A stretch of 49,028 nt of DNA from Dehalococcoidales bacterium (GTDB lineage: Bacteria > Chloroflexota > Dehalococcoidia > Dehalococcoidales > BS750m-G39). Positions within the stretch are counted from its first letter, which is position 1; every line of letters starts with the position of its first letter. Below, in pieces: positions 8,994 through 16,245 of this stretch. The position numbers and the translations under genes were made by a program. The notes under the pieces are model-generated. The model was not told the DNA's origin. It did no database searches and saw only the letters and a program-made list of their open reading frames with translations. The stretch is from the NCBI GenBank assembly GCA_022865485.1, contig JALHSZ010000016.1:1-49028 (forward strand), in the 5' to 3' direction.

Positions 8994-9912
8994 CGTTATT
9001 CTCCTTTGGCATAGAAATTCTTTCCGCCGCTCTCAACTTGGCGCTGCGGCTGCGCGGATTATAGTGGACTTCCGCCAGAGACGGAGTAATAACCTTTTTA
9101 TTGATTAAGCTCAAGGTGGCTGCCTCGCCGCTTGCCTGCTGGTGCATAAACTGCTTGGCGATGCGGTCTTCGAGGGAGTGATAGCTGATAATCACCAGCC
9201 TCCCGCCAAAGCCGAGGAGGTCGACCGCCTGCTCCAGCGCCGACTTGAGGTTCTCCAGCTCATGGTTGACGGCTATGCGCAGCGCCTGGAAGGTGCGGGT
9301 GGCGGGGTGAATCCGGCCCCGCCTACCCCCCACCGCCTGCTCTACGGTCTGGGCGAGCTGGAGGCTGGTGGTGATGGGGCGCTGGCGCACGATGTGGCGA
9401 GCTATCTGGTGGCTATGGCGCTCTTCGCCATAATCCTTGATAAGCCTGGCCAGCTGGTTTTCGGGGGAGGAGTTGACGATAATATCGGCGGTAACCTCCT
9501 GGCGTGGGCTTAAGCGCATGTCGAGCAGGGAATCGTGGCGGAAACTGAAACCGCGGTTGTTCTTCTCCAGCTGCACCGAGGAAAGACCCAGGTCGAAGAG
9601 GATACCGTGCACCGGGGAAAAGCCATGCTTGGTGCAGATTGACTTAAGATTAGCGAAGTTCTGGTTGACCAGGAGCACCGAGTCGCCGTAGGCGTCGAGC
9701 CTGACTCTAGCCATCTTTATTGCCTGGGGGTCAGCGTCAATGCCCAGCAGCTGCCCGCCGGGCGAGCTGTTTTCTAGAATAGCCGCGGCGTGGCCTCCGG
9801 GCCCGATGGTGCAGTCGATATAGCGACCACCGGGCTGGACGTTCAGCGCCTCGATGGTCTCTTCCAACAACACCGGGACGTGGGCGGGAGCTGCCGACAT
9901 GGTTAGATTCAT
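8986..9912 (-). CDS. rsmH: 16S rRNA (cytosine1402-N4)-methyltransferase RsmH
   Basis: A 308-residue SAM-dependent enzyme (former MraW) that methylates N4 of C1402 in the 16S rRNA P site. The SAM-binding segment [27 protein letters not shown], the [14 protein letters not shown] block, and [11 protein letters not shown] with the late ISYHSLEDR motif are all in order, and the length is standard. The ATG overlaps the mraZ stop (ATGA). It is part of the dcw operon although its product acts on ribosomes. Confidence 0.96.
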   Translation of the reverse strand: MNLTMSAAPAHVPVLLEETIEALNVQPGGRYIDCTIGPGGHAAAILENSSPGGQLLGIDADPQAIKMARVRLDAYGDSVLLVNQNFANLKSICTKHGFSPVHGILFDLGLSSVQLEKNNRGFSFRHDSLLDMRLSPRQEVTADIIVNSSPENQLARLIKDYGEERHSHQIARHIVRQRPITTSLQLAQTVEQAVGGRRGRIHPATRTFQALRIAVNHELENLKSALEQAVDLLGFGGRLVIISYHSLEDRIAKQFMHQQASGEAATLSLINKKVITPSLAEVHYNPRSRSAKLRAAERISMPKENNGG

Positions 9913-10337
9913 TGGCGATTCTCCAAGCCTTCAAAGAGCAGCCAGGCCTGTTCCTGGTGAATATCCCTCTCCTCTGCCCAGCGTACTTTATTCCAGAGCT
10001 CAAGGTAGTTATAGGCCCCGATTATAACTACCTCGCTTACAATCTCAGCATGTGATTTAAGCGGAGCGGGCAGGGCTATCCTGCCCTGACCATCCAGCCT
10101 CACGTCGAAGGTGGTAGCAAAAACCGCCCGCTTTAACATTCTCAGTTTACTGGGCGATAGCGAACCCTTGGTCAGGCTATCAGCCAGCTTCCTCCACTCG
10201 TTTAGCGGATAGGCGGTAATGCACCCCTCCACTCCCGGAGACAACACCACCCCCGTCCTAAGCGCGCTCCGGAACTTAGGCGGTATAGGCACCCTACCCT
10301 TTTCGTCGATCTTGTATTCAAATTCACCAAAAAACAT
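9909..10337 (-). CDS. mraZ: Transcriptional regulator MraZ
   Basis: A 142-residue AbrB-like protein with two SpoVT-like halves: [21 protein letters not shown] at the N-terminus and [18 protein letters not shown] in the middle. MraZ binds DNA repeats upstream of its own operon and controls dcw transcription in other bacteria. The start is an ATG with GGGGTGGA upstream. It lies 44 bases downstream of the small ribbon-helix-helix-like gene and overlaps rsmH by four bases. The tandem repeat at 10629-10680 is a possible target, though its sequence differs from the TGGG-type boxes of enterobacteria. Confidence 0.95.
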   Translation of the reverse strand: MFFGEFEYKIDEKGRVPIPPKFRSALRTGVVLSPGVEGCITAYPLNEWRKLADSLTKGSLSPSKLRMLKRAVFATTFDVRLDGQGRIALPAPLKSHAEIVSEVVIIGAYNYLELWNKVRWAEERDIHQEQAWLLFEGLENRQ

Positions 10338-10381
10338 ATTCCACCCCAGTCAGTGGCCCAAAGTAGATAGAACTGGGTGCT

Positions 10382-10558
10382 CTATTTCTGCACATCTAAT
10401 CCATGGACTAACTCTCTTCGCTCTAGGCTAAGCCCATTAAAATACAGCTTGATTAAAAGCCGAAGAAAGTCCGAGCTATTTAGTCCAAGCCTCTGTGCTT
10501 CCCTTTCTATCTTTTTACCGTCTTCTACGTCGATTACGAATCTTACAAGTTGTTGCAT
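10382..10558 (-). CDS. Small ribbon-helix-helix-like DNA-binding protein
   Basis: A 58-residue protein if started at the ATG at 10558 (62 residues from the GTG at 10570; a GGGAG lies just before the GTG, so the start is undecided). The N-terminal QQLVRFVIDVEDGKKIEREA followed by GLNSSDFLRLLIKLYFNG has the strand-helix-helix pattern of CopG/Arc-type repressors. It is the first gene after the TTGACA promoter at 10591-10619 and directly precedes mraZ. It might therefore regulate the division operon or this promoter. The fold is inferred from pattern only. Confidence 0.6.
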   Translation of the reverse strand: MQQLVRFVIDVEDGKKIEREAQRLGLNSSDFLRLLIKLYFNGLSLERRELVHGLDVQK

Positions 10559-10590
10559 ATATTTTACCACAATCTCCCACTTTCTACCAT

Positions 10591-10619
10591 TCTATATCAC
10601 ACATACCCCCTTTTGTCAA
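10591..10619 (-). promoter_or_regulatory. Promoter of the RHH-mraZ-rsmH-ftsA-ftsZ operon
   Basis: Minus-strand TTGACA (10619-10614), a 17-base spacer and TATAGA (10596-10591, overlapping the alternative TAGAAT) lie about 30 bases upstream of the first gene. The 26-bp tandem repeat begins nine bases upstream of the -35. Confidence 0.65.
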
Positions 10620-10628
10620 TACCCACCA

Positions 10629-10680
10629 TATTAAATAGGGAAAACTCGTCCCTTTATTAAATAGGGAAAACTCGTCCCTT
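10629..10680 (-). repeat. Perfect 26-bp tandem direct repeat, candidate operator
   Basis: Two identical 26-base units abut exactly at 10629-10654 and 10655-10680. Each contains GGGAAAACTCGTCCC, an imperfect inverted repeat with GGG/CCC ends. The pair sits just upstream of the leftward dcw promoter and about 55 bases before moaB. The 26-base spacing is about 2.5 helical turns, so adjacent units would face opposite sides of the helix. Confidence 0.9.
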
Positions 10681-10734
10681 TCGCTCTAAGCCCCATCTGT
10701 GATAAAATATAGTCTGCTTTAAGAGGCACTGGAT

Positions 10735-11241
10735 ATGTTTAAGCTGGGTATTATTACTATCAGCGATAAGGCGTCACAGGGGAAGCGTCCCGACCGGAGC
10801 GGGCCGCTGATTAAGGAGAGCTTTGCTCGTCGGGACTGCCAGGTCGTCAAATACGAGGTTATCCCCGACGAGAAGGATATTATCGCTAAAAAGCTCGTCC
10901 AGTGGGCCGACGAGGGCACTATGGATATTATCCTGACCACGGGCGGCACCGGCCTGGCGCCGCGTGACGTTACCCCCGAAGCCACCCTATCTATATTGGA
11001 CAAAGAGGTGCCGGGCCTGGCCGAGATGATGAGAGCCAAGTCTTTCGCCATCACCCCCAACGCCATGCTGAGCCGGGCGGTGGCGGGGATGAGGAAGGAG
11101 TGCCTTATCGTCAACCTGCCGGGCAGCCCCAAGGCGGTGGCGGAGTGCCTGGAGGTAATAATGCCGGTGCTGCCCCACGCGGTGGACGTTATAAAAGGAA
11201 GGGTGCCCGAGCACACCACACCCATCGAAGGGAAGGGATAG
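10735..11241 (+). CDS. moaB: Molybdenum cofactor biosynthesis protein MoaB/MogA
   Basis: A 168-residue protein of the MogA/MoaB family, which adenylylates molybdopterin before metal insertion. The N-terminal [19 protein letters not shown] and the substrate-binding [18 protein letters not shown] are characteristic, as is the late [15 protein letters not shown]. It is a full-length single-domain form. No other Moco genes are next to it; it is followed after four bases by trmD, probably as an operon. The presence of Moco synthesis implies molybdo- or tungstoenzymes elsewhere in the genome. Confidence 0.93.
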   Translation: MFKLGIITISDKASQGKRPDRSGPLIKESFARRDCQVVKYEVIPDEKDIIAKKLVQWADEGTMDIILTTGGTGLAPRDVTPEATLSILDKEVPGLAEMMRAKSFAITPNAMLSRAVAGMRKECLIVNLPGSPKAVAECLEVIMPVLPHAVDVIKGRVPEHTTPIEGKG

Positions 11242-11245
11242 ACAG

Positions 11246-11971
11246 GTGCACATCGACGTTTTGACGCTGTTTCCCGAGATGTTCGAGGGCATTTTCGACC
11301 TGAGCATCATGAAGCGGGCGATAGACCAGAAGCTGGTCGGTATCGGCTTGCATAATATCCGGGACTACACCCACGATAAGCACCACACCGCCGACGATTA
11401 CCCCTATGGCGGCGGGGCGGGCATGGTGCTCAAGCCCGAACCCATCTTCGAGGCGGTGGAGTCGATAGAAAAGAAGGCGGGGACGCCGATAATACTGTTA
11501 TCACCGCAGGGGCGGCTCTTCACGCAAAGGGTCGCCCAGGAGCTGGCCAGCCATAGCCAGTTGATTCTTATCTGCGGCCACTATGAAGGCGTTGACGAGC
11601 GGGTGAGGGAGCACCTGACCAGCGACGAAATCAGCATCGGCGACTACGTGCTCAGCGGCGGCGAGCTGGCGGCGATGGTGGTCATCGACGGCGTATTCCG
11701 CCTGGTACCGGGGGTTTTAGGCTCCGAGGCTTCGCCGCTGGATGATTCCCACGTCGGCGGGCTGCTGGAATACCCCCAGTACACCCGCCCGCCCCAATAC
11801 CGGGGCTGGCCCGTGCCCGAGGTCTTATTATCGGGGAACCATGCCCAGATTAGCCGCTGGCGCCGCGAGCAGGCGATACGGCGCACGCTGGAGCAGCGCC
11901 CCGAACTTTTAACCAGAGCCGAATTGAGCTCTGAGGAAGAGCATCTAGTAGAAAGATTGAGGCAAACTTAA
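11246..11971 (+). CDS. trmD: tRNA (guanine37-N1)-methyltransferase TrmD
   Basis: A 241-residue SPOUT-class enzyme that methylates G37 of tRNAs and so prevents frameshifting. The start [12 protein letters not shown], the trefoil-knot SAM site ([13 protein letters not shown] and [15 protein letters not shown]) and [11 protein letters not shown] are all typical and in order. Translation starts at GTG 11246, four bases past moaB. It is followed after one base by rplS, the usual trmD-rplS pairing of bacteria. Confidence 0.97.
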   Translation: MHIDVLTLFPEMFEGIFDLSIMKRAIDQKLVGIGLHNIRDYTHDKHHTADDYPYGGGAGMVLKPEPIFEAVESIEKKAGTPIILLSPQGRLFTQRVAQELASHSQLILICGHYEGVDERVREHLTSDEISIGDYVLSGGELAAMVVIDGVFRLVPGVLGSEASPLDDSHVGGLLEYPQYTRPPQYRGWPVPEVLLSGNHAQISRWRREQAIRRTLEQRPELLTRAELSSEEEHLVERLRQT

Positions 11972-11972
11972 T

Positions 11973-12326
11973 ATGGATATGACGACATTACTCAAGAACG
12001 AACCGAACCCCAATATTCCCGAACTCGCCCCTGGCGACTCGGTCAAGGTGAGCGCCAAGATTGTGGAAAAGGGACGGGAACGCACCCAGGTCTTTAACGG
12101 TGTGGTCATTAAGGTGCGCCGCGGCGCCGATGGCGGCAACTTCACCATCAGGCGGGTCGCCCGCGGCGTGGGCGTGGAGCATACCTTTCCCTTCGCCTCA
12201 CCGCTGGTGGAAAAGGTGGAGGTGGTGCGGCGCGGCAAGGTGCGGCGAGCCCGCCTCTTTTACATGCGCGGACTGAGCAGTAAGGCGTCCCGGACCAAGG
12301 AAAAGCGGGAAAAGGAACAGGAATAA
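11973..12326 (+). CDS. rplS: 50S ribosomal protein L19
   Basis: A 117-residue L19, a large-subunit protein at the 30S interface. PELAPGDSVKVSAKIVEKGRERTQVFNG and the GGNFTIRRVARGVGVEHTFP block match the family along its length, with a basic tail (SSKASRTKEKREK). Two in-frame ATGs (11973 and 11979) are close together; the first is used here. It lies one base after trmD and 25 bases before priA. Confidence 0.97.
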   Translation: MDMTTLLKNEPNPNIPELAPGDSVKVSAKIVEKGRERTQVFNGVVIKVRRGADGGNFTIRRVARGVGVEHTFPFASPLVEKVEVVRRGKVRRARLFYMRGLSSKASRTKEKREKEQE

Positions 12327-12351
12327 GGTAAGGCTCTCGCTGGAGTGCGGG

Positions 12352-14781
12352 ATGAGCTATGCTGAGGTTAGCGTCAACTCGCCGATAGCCCAGCGCCGGA
12401 CATTTAGCTATGCTATACCCCCCCACCTGGAGATTAATGTCGGGCAGGCGGTATGGGTTCCCTTCGGCGATAAGCGGCTCCAGGGCATCGTCCTGGAGCT
12501 GAGCCCCCACCCCGAGGTGGAGGAGACCCGGGAGATTGCCGGGGTTATTGAGCTCCGCCCCCTGCTTTCCCCCCAGCAGCTGCAACTGGCGCGCTGGATT
12601 AGTGAATACTATCTATCGCCCCTCTTTGATGCCGTGGCACTGATGCTGCCGCCGGGCTTCGAGCGGCGGACAATTACTTTTATCAGCCCCACCCCACCCC
12701 CCGATTTTGACCTCTCAACGCTCAACGCCGAGCAGCGGCAGGCACTTGAGTTAATCCAGGAAAAGGGAAAATTGAACCTGGGACAGCTGGAAAAAACTCT
12801 GGGGCGGAAAAAAGCGCAAACTATCGTTTCGCAACTGGTAAACAGGGGTCTGGCGGTTAAGAGCTACGAGCTGGAGAAAATCAGGGTAAAGCCCAAGATG
12901 GTGCCCTACCTCAGCCTGGCGGTCGCCTCCAGCGAAGCCAAAGAGGCAACCGACAAGCTGCGCCGTCAGGGCAAAGCGTCAAAGCAAGCCTCATTATTGG
13001 AGTACTTGGCACAGCAGAGCGGGGCGGTGCCCTGGGCGGAAGCCAGACTGAATACCAAATGTAGCAAGGCGACGGCCGACGCTTTAGTCAGCAAGGGACT
13101 GGCAAAATTTGAGGAGGTGGAGGTAAGGCGGGAGCCGATTTCCTATAAGGATATCGTCCCCTCCCCACCCCTCACCCTGACGAGGGCACAGAAGTCCGCC
13201 TTTGAGGCGATTAAGTCCAGCCTGGCCGAGGGCAAAACCAAAACCTTTCTGCTTCACGGCGTTACCGGCAGCGGCAAGACCGAGGTTTACCTCCAAGCGC
13301 TGGCGGAAACGGTAAAACTGGGCAAGAAAGCTATCGTTCTGGTCCCCGAAATCGCCCTCACCCCCCAGACCATAGAGCGCTTCGCCGCCCGCTTCCCCCA
13401 AAGGGTGGCCGTGCTCCACTCCAAGCTCTCGCTGGGGGAACAGTTCGACGAGTGGCAGCGGATAAGAAACGGCCAGTTCGACGTGGTCATCGGCTCGCGC
13501 AGCGCCGCCTTCGCCCCCCAGCCCGAGCTCGGCTTAATCGTTATCGACGAGGAGCAGGAGTGGACCTATAAGCAGCAGGATAAAGCGCCGCGCTACCACG
13601 CCCGCGACGCCGCCCTGAAACTGGCGAGCTTGAGCGGAGCCACCGTCGTTCTGGGCAGCGCCACCCCCGACGTCGAGAGCTTTTACCGCGCCCAAAGGGG
13701 AGACTACCAGTTGCTTCAGCTGCCGGAGAGGGTTACTCCCTACGACGGCTCGGCTTTGCCCAAGGTCGAGGTGGTCGACCTGAGGGAGGAGCTCAAGGCG
13801 GGCAACCAGAGCCTCTTCAGCCGTTCCCTCTTCCAGGCGATAAGCCAGGCAATAGCCAATAAGGAGCAGGTAATTCTCTTTCTCAACCGCAGGGGAGCCG
13901 CCAGCTTCATCCAGTGCCGCAGCTGCGGCTTCGTCATGCGCTGCAAGCGCTGCGATGTCCCCCTTTCCTATCACCTCACCGAGGACAAGCTGGTCTGCCA
14001 CCAATGCAACTACCGGATAGAAGTCCCCGAGAGCTGCCCCCGCTGTCAGCGGCGGCGGATGAAGTTCCTGGGTATCGGCACCCAGCGGCTGGAGCAGGAG
14101 GTAGGCTACACCTTCCCCCAGGCCAGGCTTTTGCGCTGGGACAGCGATGTCACCAAGGGCAGGTATTCCCACGACGAAATCTTAACTAAGTTCCGCTCCC
14201 ACCAGGCCGATGTCCTCATCGGCACCCAGATGGTAGCCAAGGGGCTGGACCTGCCGCTGGTCACGCTGGTGGGTGTGGTCAGCGCCGATACCGCGCTCAA
14301 CCTGCCCGACTTTCGGGGCGGGGAGAGGACCTTCCAGTTGCTCTGCCAGGTGGCGGGCAGGGCGGGGCGGGGGGTGCGGGGGGGCAAGGTTATCATCCAG
14401 ACCTACGCCCCCGAGCACTACGCCATTCGAGCCGCCGCCGAACACGACTACGCCTCTTTCTACGAGCAGGAGATTGACTATCGGCGCCAGCTGCATAACC
14501 CGCCCTTCACTCAGCTCGCCGGCCTCACCTACAGCCACAGCAACGACACCCTCTGCCAGCGGGAGGCGGAAAGAATGAAGCGCTTTCTCGACCAGGAAAT
14601 AGCATCACAGGGCATAGCCGGCATCGAGCTTATCGGGCCCGCCCCCGCTTTTATCCACAGGTTACGGGGACGGTTCCGCTGGCAGCTCATCCTCCGCGGC
14701 GCCGAGCTATCGGCTTTTCTCTCCCCCCTACCCCTCCCCCCGGGCTGGACGGTGGACATTGACCCGATGGGGCTGGTTTAG
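12352..14781 (+). CDS. priA: Primosomal replication restart helicase PriA
   Basis: An 809-residue 3'-5' helicase that reloads the replisome at collapsed forks. It has an N-terminal 3'-DNA-binding domain (YAEVSVNSPIAQRRTFSYAIP), Walker A GVTGSGKTEVY near residue 300 and a cysteine-rich zinc-binding region (CRSCGFVMRCKRC...CHQC...CPRC). The helicase C domain includes GTQMVAKGLDLP and QVAGRAGRG. The helicase motif II reads DEEQ where most PriA proteins have DEEH (VIDEEQEWTYKQQ). Length is slightly above the E. coli form. It follows rplS and precedes def in the same direction. Confidence 0.96.
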   Translation: MSYAEVSVNSPIAQRRTFSYAIPPHLEINVGQAVWVPFGDKRLQGIVLELSPHPEVEETREIAGVIELRPLLSPQQLQLARWISEYYLSPLFDAVALMLPPGFERRTITFISPTPPPDFDLSTLNAEQRQALELIQEKGKLNLGQLEKTLGRKKAQTIVSQLVNRGLAVKSYELEKIRVKPKMVPYLSLAVASSEAKEATDKLRRQGKASKQASLLEYLAQQSGAVPWAEARLNTKCSKATADALVSKGLAKFEEVEVRREPISYKDIVPSPPLTLTRAQKSAFEAIKSSLAEGKTKTFLLHGVTGSGKTEVYLQALAETVKLGKKAIVLVPEIALTPQTIERFAARFPQRVAVLHSKLSLGEQFDEWQRIRNGQFDVVIGSRSAAFAPQPELGLIVIDEEQEWTYKQQDKAPRYHARDAALKLASLSGATVVLGSATPDVESFYRAQRGDYQLLQLPERVTPYDGSALPKVEVVDLREELKAGNQSLFSRSLFQAISQAIANKEQVILFLNRRGAASFIQCRSCGFVMRCKRCDVPLSYHLTEDKLVCHQCNYRIEVPESCPRCQRRRMKFLGIGTQRLEQEVGYTFPQARLLRWDSDVTKGRYSHDEILTKFRSHQADVLIGTQMVAKGLDLPLVTLVGVVSADTALNLPDFRGGERTFQLLCQVAGRAGRGVRGGKVIIQTYAPEHYAIRAAAEHDYASFYEQEIDYRRQLHNPPFTQLAGLTYSHSNDTLCQREAERMKRFLDQEIASQGIAGIELIGPAPAFIHRLRGRFRWQLILRGAELSAFLSPLPLPPGWTVDIDPMGLV

Positions 14782-14816
14782 GTAAACTGTAATCAGAGAC
14801 AGTTACGAGGTTTAAG

Positions 14817-15305
14817 ATGTCGGTACTTCCCATTCGCACTCTTCCCGACCCGGTATTGAGGCAGAAGTCAAAGCGGGTCAAGACTATCGACGGCTCCATC
14901 CTGAAGCTGATTGAAAATATGCTGGAGACGGTGCGCGCCGCTCCGGGGCGGGCGGGATTAGCCGCGCCGCAGGTGGGCGTCCCTCTACGGGTAATCGTCA
15001 TCGACATCCCCGGCGCCGAAAACGTCGTCCTGATTAACCCGGAGATAGTCAAGCGCAGCGGCGAGCGCCCGGTAACTGAGGGCTGCCTGAGCGTCCCCGG
15101 CTATTACGGGGAGATTAAGCGGGCTGAATCAGTGACGGCTAAGGGGCGGGACGCCAGCGGCAAAGAAATAAGAATCAAGGCCGAGGAACTGCTGGCTCAG
15201 GCGCTGGAGCACGAGATAGACCACCTTAACGGGATACTCTACTTAGACCACCTGGAAAGCCAGGATAAGCTCTATAAGGTCGAGGACGAGGTCCCCCAGC
15301 TCTAA
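14817..15305 (+). CDS. def: Peptide deformylase
   Basis: A 162-residue metallo-hydrolase that removes the formyl group from new N-terminal methionines. All three family motifs are intact: [17 protein letters not shown] (metal-binding Cys) and the HExxH motif HEIDHLNG. Length is standard. It lies 35 bases after priA; the common bacterial order priA-def-fmt is seen here without fmt. Its last four bases overlap the convergent XRE regulator. Confidence 0.97.
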   Translation: MSVLPIRTLPDPVLRQKSKRVKTIDGSILKLIENMLETVRAAPGRAGLAAPQVGVPLRVIVIDIPGAENVVLINPEIVKRSGERPVTEGCLSVPGYYGEIKRAESVTAKGRDASGKEIRIKAEELLAQALEHEIDHLNGILYLDHLESQDKLYKVEDEVPQL

Positions 15306-15559
15306 AAGTCTACACTTCCCACGACGGCAGCACGGGAATCATTGCCAACTGGCACTTCGGGGACAAAATAGAAAAGGTCGTCAAACGAGCAGCCGGGAAA
15401 GGCTTTGATAGCGCCGATGATGAACCTGCAATTGATATTCCGCTTGCCTTCCTGCACGCGGTAAACCTGGCTCACCGATATTTCCATAGCCTGAGCCAGT
15501 TCGGACAGGTTCCTATATCTCCCCGGGCATAGGTCAAAAACTCTCGTTCTCAGCAGCAT
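15302..15559 (-). CDS. XRE-family helix-turn-helix regulator (85 residues)
   Basis: A small DNA-binding protein: residues 14-50 ([35 protein letters not shown], read in parts) form an XRE helix-turn-helix, followed by [20 protein letters not shown], the short C-terminal segment common in plasmid- and phage-type XRE proteins. The ATG is at 15559, about 29 bases downstream of a perfect consensus promoter and just after a GCCAATTGGC palindrome, so it is probably repressed at that site. It is divergent from the second XRE gene and its 3' end overlaps def by four bases. Confidence 0.75.
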   Translation of the reverse strand: MLLRTRVFDLCPGRYRNLSELAQAMEISVSQVYRVQEGKRNINCRFIIGAIKAFPGCSFDDLFYFVPEVPVGNDSRAAVVGSVDF

Positions 15560-15574
15560 GGATCAAGCTTTCTA

Positions 15575-15586
15575 TGCCAATTGGCG
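15575..15586. promoter_or_regulatory. Operator-like palindrome 1 (XRE divergent region)
   Basis: TGCCAATTGGCG contains the perfect 10-base palindrome GCCAATTGGC and lies just downstream of the leftward -10. A near copy lies in the rightward promoter (15669-15680) and a half-site, AAATGGCA, at 15631-15638. Confidence 0.6.
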
Positions 15587-15588
15587 AT

Positions 15589-15617
15589 ATTATAACCAGC
15601 AACCTGCCTGCTGTCAA
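15589..15617 (-). promoter_or_regulatory. Consensus promoter of the leftward XRE gene
   Basis: Read on the minus strand: TTGACA (15617-15612), 17-base spacer, TATAAT (15594-15589). Both hexamers are perfect and the spacing optimal. Palindrome 1 lies at about +1 to +10, so a bound protein would block initiation. Confidence 0.8.
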
Positions 15618-15660
15618 GGGGTATTTGTTCAAATGGCAGATTTTATCCCGTTTACAAAAG

Positions 15661-15689
15661 TTGACATTTGCCATTTGGCGAATTATAAT
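15661..15689 (+). promoter_or_regulatory. Consensus promoter of the rightward XRE gene (leaderless)
   Basis: TTGACA (15661-15666), 17-base spacer, TATAAT (15684-15689), all perfect. The ATG of the gene begins at 15699, nine bases after the -10, so the mRNA should start within a few bases of the initiation codon. The spacer contains palindrome 2. Confidence 0.85.
15669..15680. promoter_or_regulatory. Operator-like palindrome 2 (XRE divergent region)
   Basis: TGCCATTTGGCG shares 11 of 12 bases with palindrome 1 and lies inside the -35/-10 spacer of the rightward promoter. Its centre is 94 bases from palindrome 1, about nine helical turns, compatible with looping or with independent repression of both promoters. 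Confidence 0.6.
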
Positions 15690-15698
15690 TCTCCTGTT

Positions 15699-16094
15699 AT
15701 GGATCAGAACAGAAGCACCAACTTGGGCGAAATAATCAGACAGGGAAGAGTCACCCAGCGGCTAACACTGAGCCAGCTTAGCGCCATGTCAGGCGTATCC
15801 TCATCACACCTGGGTCGTATCGAAAGAGGCGAGCGTTACCCTTCAGGTTCAATCCTGCGCAAAATCGCCGAGCCTCTGGGTTTTGAGGAGAACGAGCTAT
15901 TCACTCTAGCCGGCTACCTGACTCCCACCTCCTCGGGCGTAGCCGAGAGCCGCCCCCGCTACGGCGGCGGCGAGCTGGACCCCTACGTAGCCCGGATATT
16001 AGCCCAGGAGCCGATTGACGTGCAGCGCGCCGTTATCGGCATCCTAACTATCTTAAAAAGTCTTGCCCTGAGCACGGTCAAAGAAAGCGCTTAA
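15699..16094 (+). CDS. XRE-family helix-turn-helix regulator (131 residues)
   Basis: The track ORF starts at 15558, but the sensible start is the internal ATG at 15699 (MDQNRSTNLGEIIRQGR), because the upstream part spans the promoter itself. Residues 10-65 form a canonical XRE domain (TLSQLSAMSGVSSSHLGRIERGERYPS), and the C-terminal half (GGELDPYVARILAQEPIDVQRAVIGILTILKSLA) is a predicted helical dimerisation or sensing domain. There is no Shine-Dalgarno space because of the leaderless promoter. It probably acts on the palindromes shared with its divergent neighbour. Confidence 0.85.
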   Translation: MDQNRSTNLGEIIRQGRVTQRLTLSQLSAMSGVSSSHLGRIERGERYPSGSILRKIAEPLGFEENELFTLAGYLTPTSSGVAESRPRYGGGELDPYVARILAQEPIDVQRAVIGILTILKSLALSTVKESA

Positions 16095-16115
16095 AGCCGC
16101 ACCGCGGGGCAATAT

Positions 16116-16195
16116 TCACCGCTAAACAAGGCAATCAGCCAACGCTGATGCCTGCCTGGAAATAGCGGCGGTGAGCCTTTTGCTTTATTTTCCCC
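16116..16195 (+). terminator. Nested stem-loop with T-rich tail, candidate terminator of the XRE gene
   Basis: An outer stem TCACCGC (16116-16122) with GCGGTGA (16168-16174) encloses an inner hairpin GGCAATCAG (16130-16138) with CTGATGCC (16145-16152). A T-rich tail (CCTTTTGCTTTATTTT) follows. The nested shape is more elaborate than a plain terminator, so a small structured RNA is an alternative. Confidence 0.4.
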
Positions 16196-16224
16196 TTGTA
16201 ACTTTAGCCGACTGGTAGTATAGT
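16196..16224 (+). promoter_or_regulatory. Candidate promoter of the CCA-transferase family gene
   Basis: TTGTAA (16196-16201), a 17-base spacer and TATAGT (16219-16224) precede the GTG start at 16246 by about 20 bases. Confidence 0.5.
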
Positions 16225-16245
16225 TTAGCCTTAGAGCATTGGGGG

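Noticed and set aside
10629-10680. Tandem repeat as a CRISPR remnant
   Set aside because: The two units abut with no spacer, and no cas genes are present.
10629-10680. Tandem repeat as a canonical MraZ box
   Set aside because: It lacks the TGGG-type direct repeats with five-base spacing of enterobacteria, so it is listed only as a candidate operator.
15558-15698. N-terminal extension of the rightward XRE gene in the track
   Set aside because: It spans both promoters and the operators. The consensus promoter leads directly to the internal ATG at 15699.
15302-16094. XRE pair as part of a prophage
   Set aside because: No integrase, attachment site or structural gene is nearby; both flanks are housekeeping genes.
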